In this document: one piece after another, positions 1 through 5,798 of the stretch
How the letters are laid out: the number at the start of each line of letters is the position of its first letter
Numbering within the stretch: position 1 is the first letter of the stretch
Assembly (NCBI GenBank): GCA_021805955.1
Contig: JAJZDO010000979.1
Coordinates: 1-6,993, forward strand
DNA: 6,993 nucleotides
Direction: 5' to 3'
From: Acidobacteriota bacterium
GTDB lineage: Bacteria; Acidobacteriota; Terriglobia; Terriglobales; Acidobacteriaceae
Notes under the pieces: generated by a model
What the model was told of the DNA's origin: nothing
What the model saw: only the letters and a program-made list of their open reading frames with translations
Database searches by the model: none
Made by a program: the position numbers and the translations under genes

Positions 1-339
1 CCGGAACCCACGGCGCAGGCGGTGAACCTGGCGCGGCGCGAAGACCGCCGCATCATCGCCGTGGGCACCACGACAGTGCGCACTTTGGAGCACTGCGCGC
101 GGCAATCCGAGGACGGAGAATTGCGCGCTCATTCCGGAGAAACGGATATGTTTATCTCACCCGGATACGAGTTTCGCGTGGTGCGCGGACTGCTGACAAA
201 TTTTCACTTGCCGCAGTCGACCCTATTGATGCTGGTGTGTGCTTTTGCCGGAACAGAGAAGGTGCTCGCCGCCTACAACCACGCGGTTGCCGGGCAATAT
301 CGCTTCTTTTCCTACGGTGACTGCATGTTCCTGGCATAA
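1..339 (+). CDS. queA: S-adenosylmethionine:tRNA ribosyltransferase-isomerase QueA, C-terminal part (5' end outside window)
   Basis: QueA transfers and isomerises the ribosyl part of S-adenosylmethionine onto preQ1 already placed at the wobble position (34) of tRNAs for Tyr, His, Asn and Asp, making epoxyqueuosine in the cytoplasm. The frame is open from base 1, with no start inside, and 112 codons are visible, about one third of the usual 340-360 residues. Seen in order: a [10 protein letters not shown] motif near residues 21-30, [14 protein letters not shown] near 47-60, the family hallmark [13 protein letters not shown] near 64-76, and the closing [10 protein letters not shown]. These are the conserved C-terminal QueA blocks and they are uninterrupted. 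Small deviations are an Arg-Gly where Asp-Ala usually precedes the TNFHLP block, and Cys where GDAM is usual. The stop is TAA at 337-339. No clear intrinsic terminator follows before the next ORF, 59 bp downstream. Confidence 0.96.
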   Translation, partial: PEPTAQAVNLARREDRRIIAVGTTTVRTLEHCARQSEDGELRAHSGETDMFISPGYEFRVVRGLLTNFHLPQSTLLMLVCAFAGTEKVLAAYNHAVAGQYRFFSYGDCMFLA

Positions 340-398
340 GCTCCTGCTATTCGCCTTGTCTTCGCCTACCATAAACAAGCAGAGCCCAGGTGGCGATC

Positions 399-698
399 AT
401 GCGAGAAACGGAAACTGTAGAATCTCCGGAACATTTAGAACTCGAAAGCGCCTGTCAGGAAAAGGATCGAGCGGCGATCTCGAAGCTCATTGAGGCAATA
501 CCCGCAGATAGATGGACGGTCATACCGGAACGGGCAACCTGCCTCTCGGGGCCGCTAACCGTTCAGGTGTGGCGCGATTCGGGCGGATCTGGAATCAACA
601 CTTATGAAGCGATGGAACGTCTCTATCGTAGGTCGCGCGTGGCTGCCCTGAAGGAACGCGGCACATTCACTTCGGGCGATTCTCCGTGCTGCGTATAA
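399..698 (+). CDS. Hypothetical small protein, 99 aa, function unknown
   Basis: I do not recognise this protein. The ATG at 399 is preceded by AGGTGG (387-392) with a 6-base gap, a usable Shine-Dalgarno. A GTG at 390 would add three residues but would sit inside that site, so 399 is preferred. The predicted product is soluble and charged, with no signal peptide or membrane segment. It starts with an acidic stretch (ETETVESPEHLELE), has a middle part (AAISKLIEAIPADRW) that could form a helix, and ends with two cysteines. Codon use is mixed and does not rule out coding. It lies 59 bp after queA on the same strand and may share its transcript. Its last 32 bp overlap the end of the convergent carboxypeptidase gene. 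It could be a real lineage-specific gene, a gene remnant or a chance ORF. Confidence 0.45.
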   Translation: MRETETVESPEHLELESACQEKDRAAISKLIEAIPADRWTVIPERATCLSGPLTVQVWRDSGGSGINTYEAMERLYRRSRVAALKERGTFTSGDSPCCV

Positions 699-2322
699 AT
701 GCGGCCGCGTTGTCGTGCAGCCGGTGCAGCGACTCGTCGCGCACATAGACCATGTGGCCGGATTCATAGTAGTCATACTGGATGTTTTTGGTCAGGCTGG
801 GATCGATCGGCAGATGATGCTCCTCATATGTCGCTGCGAAAAAGGGCGTTGCCAGATCGTAGTAGCCTGCATTCAGCATGACCTTTAGCTGCGGATTGGT
901 CTTTATTGCATTGGCCAGGTCGGGCATCACGTTCAACGCATTGGAGCCATCCGAGGGCGAGCCGCCGGGATGGGCGTGTTTGTTGTCCCAGGCATGCCCG
1001 CCGAACAGCGCTTCCCCAAGATAGGTCTGGCCATCGCCATACTTCAACGCCTGCCGGACATATTGGTTGAACGAGGAAAGATAGGCCGACATAAGGGCAG
1101 CGCTCTGAGGATCATACTCCGCCACACGGCCCAGTGGCGTGATGGTCGGCCCGGAGAAGCGAGCGTCGAGCCGTCCGGTGGTCAGGTCATTGTCCCCCTG
1201 CAGCTCGTGCTCAAATTCGCCGCCGCTGACACGCAGATTTGCCTTCATCAGGTAGTCGACGGGCAAGCCGGTGTAGGTGTGCAGTTTTTCCGCGACGGAC
1301 CTCTTTTCCGTTTCGGAAATCTGATTCCCTTCCCACAATGCGTGCGCATAATCGCCGGTTGCAAAGGTCTCAACCTCTTTGAGGAACGTCTGGAGATCGG
1401 CGGGCTGCTGCGGCAGTTTGTGATGGTACGCCGCTGTAGCCGCATAGGTGGGCAAGGCAAACTCGTACGGCAGATCATTGCCGGGATTGGCGTGCGTATC
1501 GTCGGGCAGATCGCCGAAATTGAGCACCTGGGAAAGCAGCATGACGCCGTTGAGGTCGATGCCCTTCTTATTTTCAAGAATGTTCGCCAGCACGGCTGAG
1601 CGCGTGGTTCCGTAGCTTTCGCCGAAAAGATACTTCGGTGAATTCCAGCGGTTATAGGTACTGATGAATCGCGCGATAAACCGGGCGAAGGCGTTCGCAT
1701 CCTGATCCACACCCCAGAAGGCCTTTTCGTGGTCTTTACCGTAGAGGCGGCCGAAGCCCGTGCCCGGCATATCGATGAAAACCAGGTCGCTGGCATCGAG
1801 CAAACTGTATTGGTTGTCTTCCAGACGGTAGGGAGCAGGCGGCATGTGCGTATCGACGGGCGTCAAGACGCGTTTGGGGCCGAACGCTCCCATATGCAGC
1901 CACACGGTGGAGCTGCCCGGGCCACCGTTGTACAGGAAAGTGATGGGGCGCTGATTCGGGTCCGCTCCCTGCTTGAAGTATGCGACATAAAACATCTGCG
2001 CGGTCGGCGGATCCTGCGCTGGATCTTTCGGCAGAGCTGCCTGGCCGGGAAGCAGCCCTCCATCGGGGCCGATCATGGCATCCTGTTGGTCTGTCGCGCC
2101 CACCGTCAAGGTACCTGCGATGGCCGTGTACGCAATGGTCTTGCCTTCGATGTCGACGGTGCCAGAAGTTTTCGACGGCGCAGGCTGTTCGGGAGTCTGG
2201 GCTGCGGCGGGCGGGCGATCTTCTTTTGCGGCGAGGTCCGAAGGCTGGCAGAAGGCGGATGCGGGCAGCAGAGCGATGGCTAACGCGCCTGCCGCTACAA
2301 CACAAGACAATTGGCTCGACAT
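667..2322 (-). CDS. Secreted S10 family serine carboxypeptidase
   Basis: The 551-aa product belongs to the serine carboxypeptidase family (MEROPS S10), alpha/beta hydrolases that remove C-terminal residues from peptides. All hallmark sites are visible: the substrate-binding block NGGPGSS at 132-138, the nucleophile block GESYG at 234-238 (Ser236, with Glu235 expected to help bind the peptide carboxylate), Asp489 in GYYDLATP, and His523 in ESGHM. The catalytic triad is therefore complete. Residues 1-24 form a hydrophobic signal sequence ending in an ASA-type cleavage site, followed by a Pro/Ala-rich linker to about residue 50, so the enzyme should act in the periplasm or outside the cell. The ATG at 2322 has GGAG (2334-2337) 11 bases upstream. 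A GTG at 2388, with an AGGGG upstream, would add 22 residues ending in Lys-Lys just before the hydrophobic core and cannot be excluded. It lies 250 bp downstream of ilvE on the same strand. The natural substrate cannot be inferred. Confidence 0.95.
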   Translation of the reverse strand: MSSQLSCVVAAGALAIALLPASAFCQPSDLAAKEDRPPAAAQTPEQPAPSKTSGTVDIEGKTIAYTAIAGTLTVGATDQQDAMIGPDGGLLPGQAALPKDPAQDPPTAQMFYVAYFKQGADPNQRPITFLYNGGPGSSTVWLHMGAFGPKRVLTPVDTHMPPAPYRLEDNQYSLLDASDLVFIDMPGTGFGRLYGKDHEKAFWGVDQDANAFARFIARFISTYNRWNSPKYLFGESYGTTRSAVLANILENKKGIDLNGVMLLSQVLNFGDLPDDTHANPGNDLPYEFALPTYAATAAYHHKLPQQPADLQTFLKEVETFATGDYAHALWEGNQISETEKRSVAEKLHTYTGLPVDYLMKANLRVSGGEFEHELQGDNDLTTGRLDARFSGPTITPLGRVAEYDPQSAALMSAYLSSFNQYVRQALKYGDGQTYLGEALFGGHAWDNKHAHPGGSPSDGSNALNVMPDLANAIKTNPQLKVMLNAGYYDLATPFFAATYEEHHLPIDPSLTKNIQYDYYESGHMVYVRDESLHRLHDNAAAFIRSTENRPK

Positions 2323-2572
2323 TTTTTTAGTGGCTCCAAAAATTAGAATGTCTCGTGCCTGTCGGTTAGACGTCCAGGCGACGAACACCGATCACCCCTG
2401 CAAAGATTGTGCTGGATTGCCTGGGATTGTGCCGATGCGCCATGCAGCTTTGCATCCGACAATATGAGAAAACCAGCGCCTGTTCCTATGCTCCGGCTTC
2501 ACGGAATCGTCGCTGATGGGCACCGACACAACCCCTTTGCTGACCGTTATGTTCCGCAGCGATCGGCTGCAG
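2323..2572. other. Intergenic region between ilvE and the carboxypeptidase gene
   Basis: This 250-bp gap lies between two leftward genes. ORFs that cross it show no recognisable protein and no good ribosome site. Just after the ilvE stop the leftward strand reads GCAGC-CGATC-GCTGC, a 5-bp hairpin, but no T-run follows, so it is at best a weak terminator. A leftward TCTAAT (2342-2347) matches a sigma70 -10 box at five of six positions, but no fitting -35 box is visible and the implied start would fall at the ribosome site. Whether the carboxypeptidase has its own promoter or is read from ilvE is not settled by the sequence. Confidence 0.5.
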
Positions 2573-3514
2573 CTACGCAGAAACCGGTTCGTCAACGGCT
2601 ACCTTGACCGGGGTGAGCCAGTTGAAACGATCCGGACGCTGGCCCGACACGATGCCAAAGTATTCCGCGGCCAACTGCTTGGTGATGGGGCCGGCGTGAC
2701 CGTCTTTAATCACGATGCGGTCAATCGAGCGAATCGGCGTCACTTCCGCGGCCGTGCCGGTAAAGAAAACCTCATCTGCAATGTACAGAAGCTCCCGCGG
2801 AATCGGCTGTTCGACAACGGGGATGCCTAAATCACGCGCAAGAGTGAGAATGGATGAGCGAGTGATGCCTGCCAGAACGGAGCTGCCAAGATAGGAGGTG
2901 AGCAACTGTCCCTGGTGTACGACGAAGAGATTCTCGCCGGAACCTTCAGAGACAAGGCCGTTCACATCAAGACCGACGCCCTCGTCGAAGCCATTGATCT
3001 TGGCCTCCATGTGGATGAGTTGCGAATTCATGTAGTTGGCGCCGGCCTTGGCCATCGCAGGCAAAGTGTTCGGTGCCATGCGGTTCCAGGACGAAATGCA
3101 GATGTCGGCTCCGCGATCGCCGGAGACATACTTCCCCCAGGGGAAATTGGCGATGTAGAACTCGATGGGATTCTTCATCGGGTTCACCCCCAACTCGCCG
3201 TAGCCGCGAAAAGCGATGGGGCGGATATAACACGGCGCCACGCCATTCGATTCGATGGTCTCGACAACAGCGTCATTCATCTGGTCGAGTGTGTACGGCA
3301 ATTCCATGCGATAGATTTTTGCCGAGTCCAACATGCGCTGCATGTGATCCTGAAGGCGGAAGATGGCCGCGCCCTGCTCGGTCTTGTAGCATCGAATGCC
3401 TTCGAACACCGATGAACCGTAATGGAGGACGTGGGACATGACGTGTATTTGCGCCTGGTCCCAGGGAATAAGTTTTCCGTTGTGCCAGATGTTTTTCGTC
3501 GGCTGTAAGGGCAT
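2573..3514 (-). CDS. ilvE: Branched-chain amino acid aminotransferase
   Basis: This is a class IV (fold type IV) PLP aminotransferase that interconverts leucine, isoleucine and valine with their 2-oxo acids using glutamate/2-oxoglutarate, the last step of branched-chain amino acid synthesis in the cytoplasm. The product is 313 aa, a normal length for bacterial IlvE. Visible blocks are HYGSSVFEGIRCY (31-43), RGYGELGVNP (103-112), AMAKAGANYMNS (153-164), EGSGENLFVV (190-199) and FFTGTAAEVTPI (250-261). Lys156 in AKAGANY is the expected PLP Schiff-base lysine. The first two blocks fit IlvE better than D-amino acid aminotransferase or aminodeoxychorismate lyase. The ATG at 3514 is chosen because GAGGAG lies 9 bases upstream. 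The frame extends to a TTG at 3562, but that codon overlaps the TATAAT promoter box, so the longer form is unlikely. Confidence 0.96.
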   Translation of the reverse strand: MPLQPTKNIWHNGKLIPWDQAQIHVMSHVLHYGSSVFEGIRCYKTEQGAAIFRLQDHMQRMLDSAKIYRMELPYTLDQMNDAVVETIESNGVAPCYIRPIAFRGYGELGVNPMKNPIEFYIANFPWGKYVSGDRGADICISSWNRMAPNTLPAMAKAGANYMNSQLIHMEAKINGFDEGVGLDVNGLVSEGSGENLFVVHQGQLLTSYLGSSVLAGITRSSILTLARDLGIPVVEQPIPRELLYIADEVFFTGTAAEVTPIRSIDRIVIKDGHAGPITKQLAAEYFGIVSGQRPDRFNWLTPVKVAVDEPVSA

Positions 3515-3523
3515 GACGTGGAT

Positions 3524-3529
3524 CTCCTC
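3524..3529 (-). promoter_or_regulatory. Shine-Dalgarno of ilvE
   Basis: GAGGAG on the leftward strand, 9 bases before the ATG at 3514. It is a near-perfect ribosome site and fixes the ilvE start, against the 16-residue longer reading of the frame. Confidence 0.85.
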
Positions 3530-3561
3530 AGTGAAAACGTGACTCCTCGGAATCACCTTCA

Positions 3562-3567
3562 ATTATA
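3562..3567 (-). promoter_or_regulatory. -10 box of the ilvE promoter
   Basis: A perfect sigma70 -10 hexamer, TATAAT, reads leftward 47 bases before the ilvE ATG. It would start transcription near 3555 and give a leader of about 40 nt that contains the GAGGAG site. No good -35 hexamer lies 16-18 bases upstream (the candidates are AATCGA, GAATCG and CGAATC), so the promoter may be weak or activator-dependent. The leader looks too short for a leucine-type attenuator. Confidence 0.6.
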
Positions 3568-3705
3568 TCGACCGCGGCTGAGTTCGATTCGCGCGGTTCA
3601 ATCTCGATACGGAACTTCGATAGCGAGGATGCTTACACTCGCAGGCGCAAGCCGGGATGTTCCTGCAGTACGAAGGGGAGAAGACGGTTGCGGGATGTGG
3701 CGATT

Positions 3706-4167
3706 TCAGGAGTGGCGATGACCGCCCGCGATAGTATCCAAGTCTATCTTCTTATAGTCGCCGCGTTCAATGCCGGCGCGAATCTGTGCCGGCGTCCAGC
3801 CTTTGCGAGTCATGCGATAGGCGTAATACCCTTCTTTGGCGCAGGTGCTGCATTCGGCGCCATGCAGGTCCTGAAAACAACTGCGCAAGCTGGTATGGCC
3901 GATGGCCCGGTCGCAGCGACAATAGCAGGGCAGCTGGTAGAGGACATTGGGGATCTTGGCCGCATCTGTATAGACCTTCGCTTGCCACGGCAGTTGGAAA
4001 TAGATCCCCGTTAATTGCTTGCCGTGCAAGATAGGCGGCAGAACCGCGCCAGGCGGCGGAGGCGCAGCATGGAATGCGGGAAGGTCGACCGATGGATCCG
4101 TCCATTGGGCGTGCCCAGCAACACAGATCAGCGCAACGATAAGGATGAACCAGAAACGTGCACGCAT
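3706..4167 (-). CDS. Secreted PCYC-motif cysteine-cluster protein (PCYCGC-like)
   Basis: The 153-aa product has a signal peptide (MRAR, then a hydrophobic run to about residue 20, with VAGHA as probable cleavage site). A Pro-rich linker (PAFHAAPPPPG, 30-40) follows, then a compact Cys/His domain. That domain holds PCYC at 80-83 with a further Cys85, GHTSLRSCF with His91 and Cys97, LHGAEC with His102 and Cys106, and Cys109. This resembles the family of small secreted proteins with a PCYCGC motif, whose function is not established; metal binding or a redox role is an inference from the Cys/His pattern. The last residues (GGHRHS) add two more histidines. The ATG at 4167 has AGGAG 10 bases upstream, and starting there places the signal peptide at the N-terminus, so the 47-residue upstream extension of the frame is rejected. 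ilvE lies about 190 bp downstream on the same strand. Confidence 0.85.
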   Translation of the reverse strand: MRARFWFILIVALICVAGHAQWTDPSVDLPAFHAAPPPPGAVLPPILHGKQLTGIYFQLPWQAKVYTDAAKIPNVLYQLPCYCRCDRAIGHTSLRSCFQDLHGAECSTCAKEGYYAYRMTRKGWTPAQIRAGIERGDYKKIDLDTIAGGHRHS

Positions 4168-4177
4168 AGAATGCCGA

Positions 4178-4197
4178 CTCCTGAGACTAATTTTATA
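4178..4197 (-). promoter_or_regulatory. Shine-Dalgarno and possible -10 box of the PCYC-motif gene
   Basis: Reading leftward, AGGAG (4178-4182) lies 10 bases before the ATG and supports the start at 4167. TATAAA (4192-4197) is a plausible -10 box giving a leader of about 18 nt. The matching -35 position (4215-4220, TTTCGC, 17-base spacer) is poor, so the promoter call is tentative. Confidence 0.4.
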
Positions 4198-4396
4198 ATT
4201 GTACGATCCCTGCCGCGAAAAGTTGATATTTCCGCCTTCACCACACCGCGAGAAACCGCATCCAAAACGAAAGTACCCTTGTAGAAGCGGTGGGCCAACG
4301 GTCTTCACTGGAACAATGACGCGAAGAGAACCCTCTACGAGTTACAACGGTAACCATTAGGCCGTGTATGGCAAGGCACAGCTACCGATTATCCGC

Positions 4397-4412
4397 TTTG
4401 AATATTTTCAAA
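4397..4412. promoter_or_regulatory. 16-bp interrupted palindrome, candidate operator
   Basis: TTTGAATATTTTCAAA has perfect 6-bp arms (TTTGAA/TTCAAA) around TATT. It lies 50 bp before the leader ORF and overlaps the best -35 candidate, where a dimeric regulator could act. The regulator is unknown. Confidence 0.35.
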
Positions 4413-4436
4413 AATGCTAGGGTAAGGACGTACTAT
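4407..4436 (+). promoter_or_regulatory. Possible promoter of leader ORF and cyclase
   Basis: TTCAAA (4407-4412), an 18-base spacer and TACTAT (4431-4436) each match the sigma70 consensus at four of six positions. TATACA at 4434-4439 is an alternative -10. A start near 4443 would place the AAGGA site of the leader ORF close to the 5' end of the mRNA. Tentative. Confidence 0.3.
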
Positions 4437-4449
4437 ACAGGCACTACCT

Positions 4450-4454
4450 AAGGA
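4450..4454 (+). promoter_or_regulatory. Shine-Dalgarno of the 33-codon leader ORF
   Basis: AAGGA ends 7 bases before the ATG at 4462. It is the only good ribosome site in the 120 bp before the cyclase start and points to the small ORF rather than to the cyclase itself. Confidence 0.55.
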
Positions 4455-4461
4455 CACACTC

Positions 4462-4563
4462 ATGCATCATTCGGTCGGTTCAAACGCCGCCGGAGGCTGT
4501 CTTAGGGTTTTTCTTCCCATGAACACCTTGGACGAAGATTTCTGCGCTGGTTTGCCATGTTGA
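4462..4563 (+). CDS. Putative 33-aa leader peptide, overlapping the cyclase start
   Basis: A small ORF of 33 codons begins at the ATG at 4462 with AAGGA 7 bases upstream and ends at TGA 4561-4563. Its last 7 bases overlap the cyclase ATG at 4557 in another frame (ATGTTGA). The peptide begins MHHSVGSNAAGG and ends CAGLPC; it has three cysteines, no clear membrane segment and no known motif. The overlap geometry is typical of translational coupling, in which ribosomes ending the small ORF restart on the next gene. An alternative is that the ORF is chance and the cyclase is translated without a Shine-Dalgarno. A sequencing frameshift joining the two frames would give the cyclase a longer N-terminus, but the cyclase N-terminus looks complete already. 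Confidence 0.4.
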   Translation: MHHSVGSNAAGGCLRVFLPMNTLDEDFCAGLPC

Positions 4564-5798
4564 ACTACGCACCACTGCCGGACTTGCTGGCCCTGACAAT
4601 CCTTGTGTTTGTCTTCTGGTCCATCCTGCGGCACCGCGCCGGAGGCAAGCTACAAGCGTGGTTGCTGGGCTGGATTTTTATTCTGTTGCACTTTGCGGCG
4701 GAGCTACTCGGTGGCCAGCCCGGTAGCCTGCAAACGTTTGTGCAGACGATTTCAGCCGTCCTGCTGGAGCTTGCCGGAGCGGCGTTCATCTATGCAGCGG
4801 GCGCCGGCTATTACAGCGTACGGATGCGTTGGGTTGCGGCCACAGGGTTGGTTGCGACCCTTCTCTATATCGCATTCGTCTTCCTGAATCCATCGACGAC
4901 GTTATGGTATTACGCGGCGGTGACGCTGTTGCTTGCGACCGTGGTGGCAGCCATGTTTCACGACCCCGGCTGCCGCATCGGCGAGCGTAAAGTCTACGCA
5001 CTGCTAATGTTTTTTCTGGTCGTTTTATTGGCATTCGTGACGTATTACCGGCAGCAGGTCTACGGACTCGACTGCATTTATTTCGTGGTCTACCTGATGG
5101 CCGGCATTGAGTACTGGAGAAAATTTCCGCAGCGGACGACGGGTTCTTTGACGGCCGTGGTGGGCCTGCTCGTCTGGGCGTTGGTTTTCCCCGTCTCGGC
5201 CCTGCTGTCAATTTACAGGCCCGGCCTGCACATTCAGGACTCCGTTTGGAACATTCCAAAGTATATTGTCGCAATCGGAATTCTGTTGACATTGCTGGAA
5301 GAGCAGATCGATCACACCCATCATTTGGCTTTGCATGATCCGCTGACTGGCTTGCCGAATCGACGCCTGCTGCAGGATCGGCTGACCAAAGCCCTGGAGA
5401 GGGCGGAGCGCAATGGCGCACGCGTGGCCGTGTTGCTGATTGATCTAGACCATTTCAAGCAGATTAACGACACCTACGGGCATCCTGTGGGCGATGAAGT
5501 GCTGCGCATCGTGGCCACGCGGTTGCAGATGCGTATCCGAAAGGCCGACACGATTGCACGCGCGGGTGGAGACGAATTTATGGTGGTCGTCTCCGACCTG
5601 CTGCAGCCACATGGAGCACAAGTGCTGGCTGCCAAACTGACGGCGGATTTAAGAGAGCCCATCATCTTGGGGACGGTTCGTTTGCCGGTGGGCGCGAGTA
5701 TCGGCCTGGGAATTTATCCGGATGATGCGCAGACAGTGGAAGAACTCTGCGCCAAAGCGGATTCCAACATGTATGAGCAGAAGCGCCACAGAAAATAA
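4557..5798 (+). CDS. Membrane-bound diguanylate cyclase (GGDEF domain)
   Basis: The 413-aa product is expected to condense two GTP into c-di-GMP at the inner face of the cytoplasmic membrane. Residues 7 to about 248 contain roughly eight or nine hydrophobic segments (for example 7-24, 34-52, 62-81, 93-110, 116-133, 147-164, 198-219, 233-248); I cannot assign this sensor region to a named family. The GGDEF domain follows: DPLTGLPNRR (261-270), LLIDLDHFK with metal ligand Asp296, IND with Asn304, GHPVGDEVL with Asp313, and an intact GGDEF signature at 337-341. RKAD (328-331) lies five residues before the signature, the exact place of the RxxD product-inhibition site. No EAL domain is present. 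The ATG at 4557 is chosen because the frame has a TAG at 4503-4505 and no other start between. No Shine-Dalgarno precedes it, and the start overlaps the end of the small ORF at 4462-4563. Confidence 0.95.
   Translation: MLNYAPLPDLLALTILVFVFWSILRHRAGGKLQAWLLGWIFILLHFAAELLGGQPGSLQTFVQTISAVLLELAGAAFIYAAGAGYYSVRMRWVAATGLVATLLYIAFVFLNPSTTLWYYAAVTLLLATVVAAMFHDPGCRIGERKVYALLMFFLVVLLAFVTYYRQQVYGLDCIYFVVYLMAGIEYWRKFPQRTTGSLTAVVGLLVWALVFPVSALLSIYRPGLHIQDSVWNIPKYIVAIGILLTLLEEQIDHTHHLALHDPLTGLPNRRLLQDRLTKALERAERNGARVAVLLIDLDHFKQINDTYGHPVGDEVLRIVATRLQMRIRKADTIARAGGDEFMVVVSDLLQPHGAQVLAAKLTADLREPIILGTVRLPVGASIGLGIYPDDAQTVEELCAKADSNMYEQKRHRK

Larger units (their letters stand above)
4168..4461. other. Divergent intergenic region with two interrupted palindromes
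   Basis: This region separates the leftward PCYC-motif gene from the rightward leader ORF and cyclase, so it must hold promoters for both directions. No protein-coding stretch is convincing. It contains GTTAC-AACG-GTAAC at 4341-4354 and TTTGAA-TATT-TTCAAA at 4397-4412, both operator-like dyads. The second overlaps the probable cyclase -35 region. The area around 4397-4440 is visibly more AT-rich than the flanking genes. Confidence 0.6.

Noticed and set aside
970..2283. Long rightward ORFs (970-1599 and 1729-2283) opposite the carboxypeptidase gene
   Set aside because: They are antisense shadows of a gene with a complete S10 catalytic triad, and their products show no recognisable motif.
2440..2455. 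Short inverted repeat ATGCA/TGCAT upstream of the carboxypeptidase gene
   Set aside because: Five-base arms with no T-run and no link to a promoter; too weak to call.
2915..3415. Rightward 166-aa ORF opposite ilvE
   Set aside because: It is a shadow of the ilvE reading frame; it is His/Asp-rich without domain features and has no ribosome site.
667..4167. A single three-gene operon (PCYC-motif gene, ilvE, carboxypeptidase)
   Set aside because: Gaps of about 190 and 250 bp and an internal TATAAT before ilvE argue for separate transcription, and no functional link is evident.
4786..5421. Leftward 211-aa ORF inside the cyclase gene
   Set aside because: It is Arg/Pro/Ser-rich, typical of the reverse strand of a GC-rich gene, and lies opposite the GGDEF domain and its membrane region.
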